64,000 bases of DNA from Burkholderiaceae bacterium 16 (GTDB lineage Bacteria; Pseudomonadota; Gammaproteobacteria; Burkholderiales; Burkholderiaceae). The position numbers and the translations under genes are program-made. The notes beneath the pieces were generated by a model. The model saw nothing but the letters and a program-made list of their open reading frames with translations. It did no database searches and was not told where the DNA came from. Positions 17,676-26,495 of this stretch are shown here, piece after piece (the stretch's first letter is position 1; the number at the start of each line of letters is the position of its first letter). The DNA is taken from assembly GCA_000955785.1 (NCBI GenBank), contig JYOD01000017.1, positions 228,063 to 292,062 of the forward strand. The letters run 5' to 3'.

Positions 17676-18680
17676 ATGCGTTTTACTTTCATGAAACTGG
17701 CCTGGCGCGCCTGTGCCGCCGCGACAACGTGGATGCTGTTCGCCGGCGTGGCCGCGGCGCAGGCGCCCGCCCAGAAGCTGCTGGTGCGGATGGACTACTC
17801 GCCATGGGGCATGCATGCCGCCATGCACCTGGCCAAGCAGAAAGGCTGGTTCCAGGAGGCTGGACTCGATGTGGAGGTGCAGGATGGCACCGGCACCATC
17901 AACACCCTGCAACTGCTTGCCGCGGGGCAGGCCGACGTGGGCCAGGTGCAGCTTGGCACCATGGCCGTGGCCAAGGAGAACGGGCTGGACCTGATCTCAA
18001 TCGCGGGCTTCGCCCGCAAGGGCGACCTGGCGGTGATGGTCGATGAAAAGCTGGGCGTCAAATCCGTGCAGGACCTGGTCGGCAAGAAGCTGGTGTGCTT
18101 CACCACCAGCCCTTGGGCGCCGTTTATCGATCCGTACTTCAAGGCCAACAAGATCGCCAAGGGCAAGGCCACCATTGTGATGGTATCGCCCGCGGCCATG
18201 ATCTCCACCTACGCCTCGGGCAACAGCGACGGCTTCCTGTCGCAGGCGCCGTTTGGCCAGCCGATGGTGTCCAAGGTACGCCCCGCCAAGGCGTTGCTGT
18301 TGTCCGACAGCGGCATCAACTTCCCCAGCTACGGCCTGGTGGCCACGCCGCAACGGCTGGCCGAGAAGGGCGCCACACTGAAGAAGCTCGCCCAGATCCA
18401 GGTGCGTGCCTGGGAGTACATCTACGCGGGACACGCCGATGAAGGCGTTGCCGCGATCCTGGCGCAGCGCCCCAACGCCAAGCTGGACCCGCAGATCCTG
18501 CTGGCGCAGATCCAGGCCTATCGCGCGTTCTTCGACAGCCCCACGCAGAAGAGCCTGCCGATTGGCAAGCAGAGCGACGCCGACTGGGCGGCCGCCATCC
18601 AGTCGATGGAGCAGGCCGGCATGATCAAGCCCGGGCGCAAGCCGGCCGACTACTACACCAACGCCATGTTGGCGAACTAG
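17676..18680 (+). CDS. ABC importer substrate-binding protein, NMT1/SsuA/ThiY-like
   Basis: 334 residues from ATG 17676 (AGAGGA upstream); a longer frame to 17481 overlaps hyuB and lacks homology. Signal peptide ends near GVAAAQA. The mature N-terminus (MDYSPWGMHAAMHLAKQKGW followed by FQEAGLDVEV) is typical of the NMT1/THI5-like periplasmic binding fold used for pyrimidines, sulfonates, nitrate and similar small heterocycles. Position inside the hyuAB operon suggests it binds the substrate of HyuAB, for example a hydantoin or pyrimidine derivative; this is inference. Confidence 0.85.
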   Translation: MRFTFMKLAWRACAAATTWMLFAGVAAAQAPAQKLLVRMDYSPWGMHAAMHLAKQKGWFQEAGLDVEVQDGTGTINTLQLLAAGQADVGQVQLGTMAVAKENGLDLISIAGFARKGDLAVMVDEKLGVKSVQDLVGKKLVCFTTSPWAPFIDPYFKANKIAKGKATIVMVSPAAMISTYASGNSDGFLSQAPFGQPMVSKVRPAKALLLSDSGINFPSYGLVATPQRLAEKGATLKKLAQIQVRAWEYIYAGHADEGVAAILAQRPNAKLDPQILLAQIQAYRAFFDSPTQKSLPIGKQSDADWAAAIQSMEQAGMIKPGRKPADYYTNAMLAN

Positions 18681-18695
18681 CCCGGGAGACGCAAC

Positions 18696-19469
18696 ATGTC
18701 GGCATTCCTGCAGATCGACCAGCTCAACAAGGTCTACCATTCCCAGCGCGAACCGCTGTACGCGTTGAAGGACGTCAGCCTCGATATCGAGGAAGGAGAG
18801 TTCGTCAGCATCGTCGGCCCCAGCGGCTGCGGCAAAAGCACGCTGCTCAAGTGCGTGGCCGGGCTGGAGCCCATTTCCGGCGGCCACCTGGCGTTGCAGG
18901 GCGACCCCATCGTGGGCCCGCCGGCCAACATGGGCGTGGTGTTCCAGCGCGACCTGCTGCTGGACTGGCGCACCATCCTGGACAACGTGCTGATTGCCGC
19001 CGAGTTCCATGACCTGGATCGTGCCGAATTCGAGGAACGCGCGCGTTCGGTGCTCAACCTGTTCGGCCTTGGCGCGTTTGCACACCGCTATCCGTGGGAG
19101 CTGTCCGGCGGCATGCGCCAGCGCGCCTCGATCTGCCGCGCGCTGCTGGTGGACCCGCAACTCCTGCTGATGGACGAGCCCTTCGGCGCACTCGATCCCT
19201 TCACGCGGGATGATCTCAACGAGGAGCTGCAGCGCACCTGGCTGGCCACCGGCAAGACGGTGCTGTTCATCACGCATTCGATCTCCGAAGCCGTGTACCT
19301 GAGCGACCGCGTGGTGGTGATGTCGCGCAACCCGGGCGGCATCGCCGCGGTGATTCCGATCGAGCTGGAACGGCCACGGGGCCTGGCGGTGCGGGAGACG
19401 GAGGCCTTTGCCGGCTACGTCTCGCAGATCCGCCAGATTTTCCGTGAGCTTGGCATCTACAGGGGATGA
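18696..19469 (+). CDS. ABC importer ATPase, SsuB/TauB type
   Basis: 257 residues, standard for the nitrate/sulfonate/taurine importer class. Walker A GPSGCGKST, Q-loop FQRDLLLDWRT, signature LSGGMRQRASICRAL, Walker B LLMDEPFGALD, switch FITHSISEAV. Fifteen bases after the binding-protein gene and five bases before the permease. Powers the HyuAB-linked importer. Confidence 0.9.
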   Translation: MSAFLQIDQLNKVYHSQREPLYALKDVSLDIEEGEFVSIVGPSGCGKSTLLKCVAGLEPISGGHLALQGDPIVGPPANMGVVFQRDLLLDWRTILDNVLIAAEFHDLDRAEFEERARSVLNLFGLGAFAHRYPWELSGGMRQRASICRALLVDPQLLLMDEPFGALDPFTRDDLNEELQRTWLATGKTVLFITHSISEAVYLSDRVVVMSRNPGGIAAVIPIELERPRGLAVRETEAFAGYVSQIRQIFRELGIYRG

Positions 19470-19473
19470 TGTG

Positions 19474-20313
19474 ATGAAGTTGCTATGGAAGCGTTCCGAG
19501 AACAGCCGGCTGGCCATCCTGACCATCGTGGTGCTGTTGCTGATCTGGGAGGGCGCAGTGCGGGCCTTTGGTGTGCGCGAGTTCCTGCTGCCGCCGCCCA
19601 GCAAGATCTTTACCGAGTTCCTGGCGCAGCCGGGTTTCCTGCTGATGCAGAGCCTGGACACGCTGCAGACCACGCTGGCGGGCTTTGTCCTGGCCGTGGT
19701 CCTGGGCGTGGGCGCGGCCATTGGCATCGTGTACTCCCGTTTCCTGGATCGCACGCTCTACTCGCTGATGGTGGCGCTCAATGCCGTGCCCAAGGTGGCG
19801 CTGGCGCCGCTGTTCGTCATCTGGTTGGGAACGGGTTCCGCGCCCAAGATCGCCATTGCCATGCTGATCGCGATCTTCCCGATCCTGATCGACACGGTGC
19901 TCGGCCTGAAATCCATCGACCCGGAAATGCTGAACATGGCGCGCGCCAACCAGGCCTCGCGCAGCAAGGTGCTGTGGAAGATCCGCTTTCCCAACGCCCT
20001 GCCCAGCATCTTCGCGGGGATGAAGGTGGGTGTGTCATTCGCGCTGGTCGGCACTATCGTCGGCGAGTTCGTGGCGGGCGAGACCGGCCTTGGCCACGTG
20101 ATCCTGGTGGCGCAAGGCAGCTTCGACACGCCGACTGTGTTCGTCGCGCTGGCGCTGCTGTGCGCGCTGGGGGTGATCCTCTTCAAGGCGCTGGAATGGG
20201 CCGAGGAACGGATGCTGCCGTGGCACGCGTCTCAGCGCGGCAGGCCGGGGCAAGGCAATGCACCCGCGCCGGGTGCGGAGCGGCTGACGCAGCTGGTGGA
20301 GGCCAAGCGCTGA
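19474..20313 (+). CDS. ABC importer permease, SsuC/TauC type
   Basis: 279 residues from ATG 19474 (AGGGGA upstream); the longer frame starting at 19408 overlaps the ATPase. About six membrane helices; EAA-like loop around DPEMLNMARANQASRSKVLW followed by KIRFPNALP. Homodimeric permease of the NMT1/SsuA-type importer. Last gene of the hyu operon; the next gene starts 69 bases later and looks independently transcribed. Confidence 0.88.
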   Translation: MKLLWKRSENSRLAILTIVVLLLIWEGAVRAFGVREFLLPPPSKIFTEFLAQPGFLLMQSLDTLQTTLAGFVLAVVLGVGAAIGIVYSRFLDRTLYSLMVALNAVPKVALAPLFVIWLGTGSAPKIAIAMLIAIFPILIDTVLGLKSIDPEMLNMARANQASRSKVLWKIRFPNALPSIFAGMKVGVSFALVGTIVGEFVAGETGLGHVILVAQGSFDTPTVFVALALLCALGVILFKALEWAEERMLPWHASQRGRPGQGNAPAPGAERLTQLVEAKR

Positions 20314-20370
20314 GATTGGTGGCGGCGCGGATGGCGCATGCGCAAGGCACGCCGCCGCCTCGAACTCGGC

Positions 20371-20376
20371 TACAAT
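20371..20376 (+). promoter_or_regulatory. -10 element suggesting a leaderless transcript
   Basis: TACAAT ends seven bases before ATG 20383, so transcription would start at or next to the start codon. There is no Shine-Dalgarno sequence in between. No clear -35 hexamer is visible. Confidence 0.35.
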
Positions 20377-20382
20377 CGCGCC

Positions 20383-20826
20383 ATGTTTCGCGCAGACCGC
20401 CCCTCCTTCTTCCGGGGAGCCCTGCTGCTGTTGCTGTTCGCAATGCAGCTCCTCACCCCGCTTCTGCACGGCCATCTCGGAACTCCGAAATTACATGGCT
20501 TGCATGTGCACACAGCGCTGCAAGGTGCGGTTAATTCTTATTCTCCTTCCGCTTCGCCCAACGCTTCCGCTGCCCACGATGGCAGCGCGCTGGTCGCGGT
20601 CGAGCCGTTGGAGGTCGACGTACAGACCGCCATCGGCCCCATTGCCTTTACCCTCCAAGTACAGGCTGCCGATGTGATCGTCGGCCTGATCTTCGCGTTC
20701 CTGCTGTTTGCGGCGCTGCCCTTGCCGGCACCCCGGCGCCTGCCCTGGCGCGAACGCACGCCGCCCCGATGGCGTGGCGGCGATAGCAGGCCGCCTCCGG
20801 CGCACGCTCCTCCCTTCGCCTCCTGA
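20383..20826 (+). CDS. Small His-containing membrane/exported protein ahead of RND genes
   Basis: 147 residues; not a family I recognise. A hydrophobic N-terminal segment (GALLLLLFAMQLLTPLL) is followed at once by HGH, HGLHVH and a Ser/Ala-rich stretch, then a second hydrophobic segment (VIVGLIFAFLLFAALPL) and a Pro/Arg-rich tail. The clustered histidines just after a signal-like segment could bind metal in the periplasm. Small proteins of this kind precede several heavy-metal RND operons (CzcI-like position), but I see no clear sequence match. It is 95 bases upstream of the adaptor gene. A real gene is likely from codon use and context; its role is unknown. Confidence 0.5.
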   Translation: MFRADRPSFFRGALLLLLFAMQLLTPLLHGHLGTPKLHGLHVHTALQGAVNSYSPSASPNASAAHDGSALVAVEPLEVDVQTAIGPIAFTLQVQAADVIVGLIFAFLLFAALPLPAPRRLPWRERTPPRWRGGDSRPPPAHAPPFAS

Positions 20827-20921
20827 TTCCCCCGCCGGCCACGCCGGCGGTGCACGCTCGCGCGCCTGACCGGGATCGGTCAAGGCGCGCCGGGCGCTTC
20901 CATCCTGCTTTGGAGTCAGGC

Positions 20922-21995
20922 ATGTTTTCCCGTCGAATGTTGTTCGTTGGCGCATTGCTTGCGTCAGCGCTGTTTCCCGTCGGCATCGCGCGCGCGCAGG
21001 CGCTGGCCTTGTCCGATGCGCAGGCCCGCGCGCTCGGCGTGCGGTTCGAGCCGGTCGCCAGTGCCGCGCAGCTTGAGATTGGCGCCAGCGGGCGCGTGGT
21101 GCTCAGGCCCGATGCGCAGTACGTGGTGGCGGCGCCTTATCCCGGCATGGTCTCGCGCGTGCTGGTGGCGATCGGCCAGCCGGTGCGCGCCGGCCAGGCG
21201 CTTGCCACCTTTGCCAGTCCGCAGTTGTTCGAGGCGGGGCGTGCGCTGGCCGAAGCGCGCTCGCAGGCCAACCTGGCGCGGCTCGCGCTGGCGCGGGACC
21301 GCGGCTTGCATGAAGACGGCATCATCCCCGGCAGCCGCTGGCAGGCCACGCAGGCGCGCGCCGCCGAGGCGGCGGCGATGGTGCGCGCCCGCGAGGCCGA
21401 GATGGGCGCCGCGGGCATCGTGTTCGCCAGTGGCTCGGGCGAACCCCAGCTGGTGGCCGGCCGCGCCGGGCTGATCGCCGAGGTGAACGCGGTGCCCGGC
21501 ACGCGCGTGGACAGCGCGGCGCCGTTGTTCCGCATCGTCGATCCCACCGCGCTGGAGCTTGACCTGCTGGTCGGCCGCGACATGCCGGCCCCAACCGGCG
21601 GCGAGCGCGTGGAAGTGCGCCAGCGCGGCACCACCGGCAAGGTGGCCGGCGTGGTGCCGGCGAGCGACGGCACCGCCGCCGTGCGCGTGCGCGCGGCGCT
21701 GGACCAACGCGGCAGCCTGCAGGCCGGCGAAAGCGTGAATGTGATCGTGCACTTGCGTAGCACACCCGACGCCACTGGCGCCGGCCGCGCGCGGGTACCG
21801 GCTGCCGCGCTGACGTACTGGCGCGGCACGCCCGGCGTGTTCGTGGCGACCAAGTCCGGCGTGCGCTACCAGACCGTGGTGGTCGAGGCCGTGGACGATG
21901 CCGCGGCGACCGTGCGCGCCGCGCTGCCGGCCGGCACGCGGGTTGCGGTCGGCGGCGTGGGCGCGCTCAAGGGCATGCTGGCGGGAGGTCAGTGA
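20922..21995 (+). CDS. RND efflux periplasmic adaptor (membrane-fusion protein)
   Basis: 357 residues from ATG 20922 (GGAG upstream). Signal peptide ends at ARAQA. Order of parts: lipoyl/barrel-sandwich half (YVVAAPYPGMVSRVLVAIGQ, with VRAGQALATF after it), a helical hairpin rich in Ala and Arg, the second lipoyl half near GLIAEVNAVPGT, and a beta-barrel. It links the inner-membrane pump to the outer-membrane channel. It lacks the long Met-rich or His-rich N-terminal metal-binding extension seen in some CusB/CzcB proteins. Its stop overlaps the pump start (TGATG). Confidence 0.88.
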   Translation: MFSRRMLFVGALLASALFPVGIARAQALALSDAQARALGVRFEPVASAAQLEIGASGRVVLRPDAQYVVAAPYPGMVSRVLVAIGQPVRAGQALATFASPQLFEAGRALAEARSQANLARLALARDRGLHEDGIIPGSRWQATQARAAEAAAMVRAREAEMGAAGIVFASGSGEPQLVAGRAGLIAEVNAVPGTRVDSAAPLFRIVDPTALELDLLVGRDMPAPTGGERVEVRQRGTTGKVAGVVPASDGTAAVRVRAALDQRGSLQAGESVNVIVHLRSTPDATGAGRARVPAAALTYWRGTPGVFVATKSGVRYQTVVVEAVDDAAATVRAALPAGTRVAVGGVGALKGMLAGGQ

Positions 21996-24900
21996 TGCTC
22001 GCCGGCCTGATTGAATTCTCCCTGCGCCAGCGGGCGCTGGTGCTGATTGCCGCCAGCGTGCTGGCGGTGGCAGGCGCGTGGGCATACCTGAAGTTGCCCA
22101 TCGATGCCTTCCCGGACATCTCGCCCACCCAGGTCAAGGTCATCCTGAAGATTCCCGGCATGACGCCGGAGGAAGTGGAGCAGCGGGTCTCCACGCCGAT
22201 CGAGCAGGAACTGCTCGGCATTCCGCACAAGACCATCGTCCGCTCGGTATCGAAGTACGGCATCAGCGACGTGACGGTCGATTTCGAGGAGGGCGTGGAC
22301 AGTTACTGGGCCCGCCAGCAGGTGTCCGAGCGGCTGTCCGGGCTGATGCGCGATTTGCCGCCCAACGCCATTGGCGGGCTGGCGCCGATCACCACGCCGC
22401 TGGGCGAGATGTTCATGTTCACGGTGGAAGGCGATGGTTTCTCGCTCGCCGAGCGGCGCCGCGTGCTCGACTGGGTGATCCGCCCGGCCTTGCGGACGGT
22501 GCCTGGCGTGGCCGACGTCAACGCGCTGGGCGGCGCGGTGCGAAGCTACGAAGTCATCCCCGACCCGGCGCGGCTGCGCGCCCGCGCGGTCACGCTGGAG
22601 CAACTGCGCCAGGCGCTCGACGCCAACAACCGCAACGATGGCGCGGGCCGGGTGGAGCAGGGCGACGAGAACTGGGTGGTGCGCGTGGAAGGCGGCGTGC
22701 GCGGCGTGGAAGACTTGCGGCAGATCGTCATCGATGCGCCCGGCGCGCGCAATGGCATGCCGCTGGTGACGGTGGGCGATGTGGCCACCGTCAGGCTCGG
22801 CGTGGCCACGCGCAACGGCGCGGTCAGCAAGGACGGCCGCGGCGAAGCGGTCGAGGGGCTGGTGCTGGGCTTGCGCGGCGCCGATGCCCGCCAGCTGGTC
22901 ACCGCCGTGCAGGCCAGGCTGGACGAGCTGGCGCCCCAACTGCCCAAGGGCATGTCCACGCACGTGTTCTACAACCGCGGCGAACTGGTCACCCGTGCCG
23001 CCAATACCGTGGTGCGCGCGCTGATTGAAGCCAGCCTGCTGGTGGTGGTGACGCTGTACCTGTTTCTCGGCGGCCTGCGCGCGGCGCTGGTGGTGGCGGC
23101 CACCCTGCCGCTGTCGATGCTGGCAACCTTCCTGCTGATGCGCTACGTGGGCCTGAGCGCCAACCTGATGAGCCTCGGCGGCCTGGCGATTGCGCTTGGC
23201 ATGCTGGTGGACGCGGCGGTGGTGGTGGTGGAGAACATCGAGTCCGCCCTGGCGCGGGCGCACGGCCACAAGAGCGATCCGTCGCTGCGTGGGGCGGTGA
23301 TCCGCCATGCCGTTGCCAGCGTGGCGCCGCCGATGCTGGCCGGTGTGTCGATCATCGCCATCGTATTCCTGCCGCTGTTGTCGCTGCAGGGCCTGGAGGG
23401 CAAGCTGTTCGGGCCGGTGGCGCTGACCATCGTGCTGGCGCTGGCGTCGTCGGTGGTGATCGCGTTCACCGTGGTGCCTGCGCTGGCATCGCTGCTGCTG
23501 CGCGCGCATGCCGACGAGGCGCCGTACCTGATGCGCAAAGTGGCAAGCGGGTTTGCCCGGCTGCAGGACTGGAGCGCGCAGCATCGCCGCATCGTCTTTG
23601 CCTCGGCAGGCGTGGCGCTGGCCCTGGCGGTGGCGCTCTACCTGTCGGTGGGCAAGACCTTCATGCCCACCATGGACGAGGGCGACCTGATCGTGCAGTT
23701 GCAAAAGGCGCCGTCGGTCTCGCTGGCCACTTCGGTGGACCTGGACCTGCGGGTGCAGCAGGCGCTGCTGGCCGAGGTGCCGGAGATCCGCTCGATCGTG
23801 GCGCGCTCCGGCTCGGACGACCTCGGCCTGGACCCGATGGGGCTGAACGAGACCGACACCTTCCTGGTGCTAAAGCCAAAGGACCAGTGGCGCGGCAGCA
23901 AGGAAGGTATCGCCACCGCCATCCGCCACGTCATGGAACGCTTCCCGGGCGTGGTGTATGGCTTCACCCAACCCATCGAGATGCGCGTATCGGAAATGCT
24001 GACCGGCACGCGCGGCGACGTGGCCATCAAGGTGTTCGGCAGCGATATCGGCGCCATCGACACGGCCGCGCAGGCCATTGCAGCGCGCGTGCGTAAGATC
24101 GCCGGCGCGGCGGAAGTCATCGCGCCCAGCAACGAGGGCGTGCAGTACCTCACGCTCGCGCTGGACCGCGCGGCCGTCGGTCGCGCGGGGCTTTCCGGCG
24201 ATGCGCTGCAGGCGCTGCTGCGCGCGCAGGTGGAAGGCGAGCGCATTGGCATCGTGCCGGAGGGCACCGTGCGCACGCCGCTGATCCTGCGAGGCGGCGA
24301 AAGGCTGCGGCAGACGCCGGAGATGTTCACCAGCCTGCAGGTGACGGCACCGGATGGCACGCCCTGGCCGCTCACCTCGTTGGCGCAGGTGCGGCGCGTG
24401 GAAGGGCCGGTGCGGATCAACCATGAAGACGGCGGACGCTTCGCGGTGATCCAGGTCAGCGTGGAAGGGCGCGACCTGACCGGCTTCGTGCAGGAGGCGC
24501 AAGCCGCCGTGACTGGCCTGGCCGGGCTGCCCAAGGGGCTGCGCGTGGTTTGGGGCGGGCAGTTCGAGAACCAGCAGCGCGCCGCCGCGCGTCTTGCGCT
24601 GGTGGTGCCGCTCGCGCTGGGCGCCATCTTCCTGCTGCTGATGCTGACCTTCCGCTCGATCCGGCAGGCGGCGCTGGTGATTGCCAATATCCCGTTCGCG
24701 CTGGTGGGCGGCATCGCCGCGCTGCGGGTGGCGGGCGAATACCTCTCGGTGCCTGCCTCGGTGGGCTTTATCGCGCTGCTGGGCATTGCCGTGCTCAACG
24801 GTGTGGTGCTGGTCTCGCATTTCAATACCTTGCTGGAGGAGGGGCGGCCAGTGGCGGACGCGGTGCGCGCGGGCGTGCGCGACCGCTTGCGGCCGGTGCT

Positions 24901-25120
24901 GATGACCGCCTGCATCACCGCGCTGGGCATGATCCCGCTGCTGCTGGCGACCGGGCCGGGATCGGAGATCCAGCGTCCGCTGGCCATCGTCGTCTCGGGC
25001 GGGCTGGTGAGTGCCACCGCGCTGACCCTGCTGCTGTTGCCGCTCTTGTTCGAGCGCTACGGCGTGGCGCGCTCGCGCGAGGAAAACCAGGGCCGCATGG
25101 AACAAGGAGTGGGGCAATGA
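21995..25120 (+). CDS. RND efflux pump of the heavy-metal (HME) type
   Basis: 1041 residues, proton-driven trimeric inner-membrane pump with twelve expected helices. The HME family is shown by SPTQVKV, DFEEGVDSYWARQQV and VDAAVVVVEN in TM4. Asp406 and Glu413 match the CusA proton-relay pair D405/E412, while the extra Asp of CzcA-type pumps six residues earlier is Ala400. The periplasmic segment LDPMGLNETDTFLVLKP, however, is closer to CzcA than to CusA, and the Met of CusA there is replaced. Substrate is therefore uncertain. ATG 21995 is chosen over GTG 21992 because GGAGG lies six bases upstream of it. Confidence 0.9.
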   Translation: MLAGLIEFSLRQRALVLIAASVLAVAGAWAYLKLPIDAFPDISPTQVKVILKIPGMTPEEVEQRVSTPIEQELLGIPHKTIVRSVSKYGISDVTVDFEEGVDSYWARQQVSERLSGLMRDLPPNAIGGLAPITTPLGEMFMFTVEGDGFSLAERRRVLDWVIRPALRTVPGVADVNALGGAVRSYEVIPDPARLRARAVTLEQLRQALDANNRNDGAGRVEQGDENWVVRVEGGVRGVEDLRQIVIDAPGARNGMPLVTVGDVATVRLGVATRNGAVSKDGRGEAVEGLVLGLRGADARQLVTAVQARLDELAPQLPKGMSTHVFYNRGELVTRAANTVVRALIEASLLVVVTLYLFLGGLRAALVVAATLPLSMLATFLLMRYVGLSANLMSLGGLAIALGMLVDAAVVVVENIESALARAHGHKSDPSLRGAVIRHAVASVAPPMLAGVSIIAIVFLPLLSLQGLEGKLFGPVALTIVLALASSVVIAFTVVPALASLLLRAHADEAPYLMRKVASGFARLQDWSAQHRRIVFASAGVALALAVALYLSVGKTFMPTMDEGDLIVQLQKAPSVSLATSVDLDLRVQQALLAEVPEIRSIVARSGSDDLGLDPMGLNETDTFLVLKPKDQWRGSKEGIATAIRHVMERFPGVVYGFTQPIEMRVSEMLTGTRGDVAIKVFGSDIGAIDTAAQAIAARVRKIAGAAEVIAPSNEGVQYLTLALDRAAVGRAGLSGDALQALLRAQVEGERIGIVPEGTVRTPLILRGGERLRQTPEMFTSLQVTAPDGTPWPLTSLAQVRRVEGPVRINHEDGGRFAVIQVSVEGRDLTGFVQEAQAAVTGLAGLPKGLRVVWGGQFENQQRAAARLALVVPLALGAIFLLLMLTFRSIRQAALVIANIPFALVGGIAALRVAGEYLSVPASVGFIALLGIAVLNGVVLVSHFNTLLEEGRPVADAVRAGVRDRLRPVLMTACITALGMIPLLLATGPGSEIQRPLAIVVSGGLVSATALTLLLLPLLFERYGVARSREENQGRMEQGVGQ

Positions 25121-26451
25121 AGAGCGCAACCAGGAGCGCGAAGGGCGCAACGAAGGGAGCAATGCGCGGGATTGCCGCCGCTTCGGCATTCGCCGTGGCA
25201 ACGGCCGTCTCCCTGATGGCCGCAACCGGCGGCATGACGAGTACCGCGTGGGCGCAGGCGATCCGGCCCGCCGAAGCCGGCATCCTGCCTCCGGAAGCCG
25301 CCGTGCGCGAGGCGGTCGGCCAGTCCCCCGACGTGCAGATGGCCGAAGCGCACCGCGATGCGGTGCTGGCCCGCGCGGACGGCATCCGTGCCGGCACCGC
25401 CGAGGCCATGGTGCGCGCCATCGGGCAGGGCCGGCAGGTGCGGGAGCCGTCGGAGCGGTATGCCGAAGGGCAACTGGCGCTGGAGCGCCCGCTGCGGTTA
25501 TGGGGCAAGGCCGATGCCGATGGCGCGCTGGCCGATGCGACCGTGCAGTCCGGTCAGCTCGCCGTGATGGATGCGCGCCATGAGGTCTCGCGGCAGATCC
25601 TGTCGCTGTGGTTCGCGGCGCTGCGCGCGCAGCAGGCAAGGGCCGCGGCGCAGGGCAACGACAGCCTGGCTGCCGAGTTGGCGAGCGTGACCGCGCGGCG
25701 CGTCCAGGCGGGCGATGCGGCGCGCATGGATCACGAACTCTTGCTGGCCGAGCGCTCCCGCACGGCTGCCGCGCTGGCGAGCGCGCGGGCGGCCGAAGCC
25801 GCGGCGCAAGCCGAGCTGCGCGCGCGCTTTCCGGGGCTTGGCGTGCCCGGTGGCCTGCCTGCGGAGGTTCGCCTGCAGGCCTTGCCGGACGATTCCGCCG
25901 ACGCGCTGCGCCTCCGCTATGTGGAGGACAGCCACGAGTTCCGCCTTGCTCAGTCCGAGGAGATGCAGGCGCAGCGGCAGGCCCGGCGCACCGACCTGGA
26001 GCGCAAGCCCGACCCGACCGTGGGCGTGTTCTTCACGGTCGAGCGCGGCGGCGCAGAGCGGATTGCCGGTGTGAGCATCGCCATGCCGCTGGGCTCGGCG
26101 CACCGGCGCTCGTCGGCGATGGCGGCCGCCGCCGACGCGGAGGCAGCGGCCCGCCGCCGCCTGTCGGTGGAGCGCCGGATCGGTGCGGAGTTCGAGGTGC
26201 TGTATCGCGGGCTGGAAGGCAAGCGGGCCGCGGCCACGGCCCAGTCCGAGGCGCTGGCGCTGCAGCGCAGCGCCGCCGCGCGCACCGGGCGGGCCTACAA
26301 GGCGGGCGAAACCGGCTTGAGCGAACTACTGATCATCCGGCGCGCGCTGGCCGACACCACGCTGGCCGAACGGGTGGCCATGGTCGACGCGCTGGAGGCG
26401 GACAGCCGGCTGCGGCTGGACCTGCACCGGATGTGGGATTTTGACGACTGA
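25117..26451 (+). CDS. TolC-family outer-membrane efflux protein
   Basis: 444 residues from ATG 25117, overlapping the pump stop (ATGA). The longer frame to 24550 lies inside the pump gene. Signal peptide ends near TAWAQA. Two repeats of long alpha-helical sequence (RHEVSRQILSLWFAALRAQQ and, near the C-terminus, RAYKAGETGLSELLIIRRAL) are typical of TolC channels. Completes an adaptor-pump-channel tripartite operon. No metal-responsive regulator (MerR, CopRS, sigma factor) lies nearby. Confidence 0.88.
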   Translation: MKSATRSAKGATKGAMRGIAAASAFAVATAVSLMAATGGMTSTAWAQAIRPAEAGILPPEAAVREAVGQSPDVQMAEAHRDAVLARADGIRAGTAEAMVRAIGQGRQVREPSERYAEGQLALERPLRLWGKADADGALADATVQSGQLAVMDARHEVSRQILSLWFAALRAQQARAAAQGNDSLAAELASVTARRVQAGDAARMDHELLLAERSRTAAALASARAAEAAAQAELRARFPGLGVPGGLPAEVRLQALPDDSADALRLRYVEDSHEFRLAQSEEMQAQRQARRTDLERKPDPTVGVFFTVERGGAERIAGVSIAMPLGSAHRRSSAMAAAADAEAAARRRLSVERRIGAEFEVLYRGLEGKRAAATAQSEALALQRSAAARTGRAYKAGETGLSELLIIRRALADTTLAERVAMVDALEADSRLRLDLHRMWDFDD

Positions 26452-26454
26452 GGC

Positions 26455-26495
26455 GCGGGGCGCCCGCTAACGGCGACGCGCGGCGGGCGCCCCGC
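26455..26495. terminator. Hairpin between convergent efflux and TetR genes
   Basis: Perfect 13-bp inverted repeat (GCGGGGCGCCCGC and its complement) with a 15-base loop. It starts four bases after the efflux operon stop and overlaps the last codons of the TetR gene. No T-run, so termination is inferred only from position. Confidence 0.4.
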
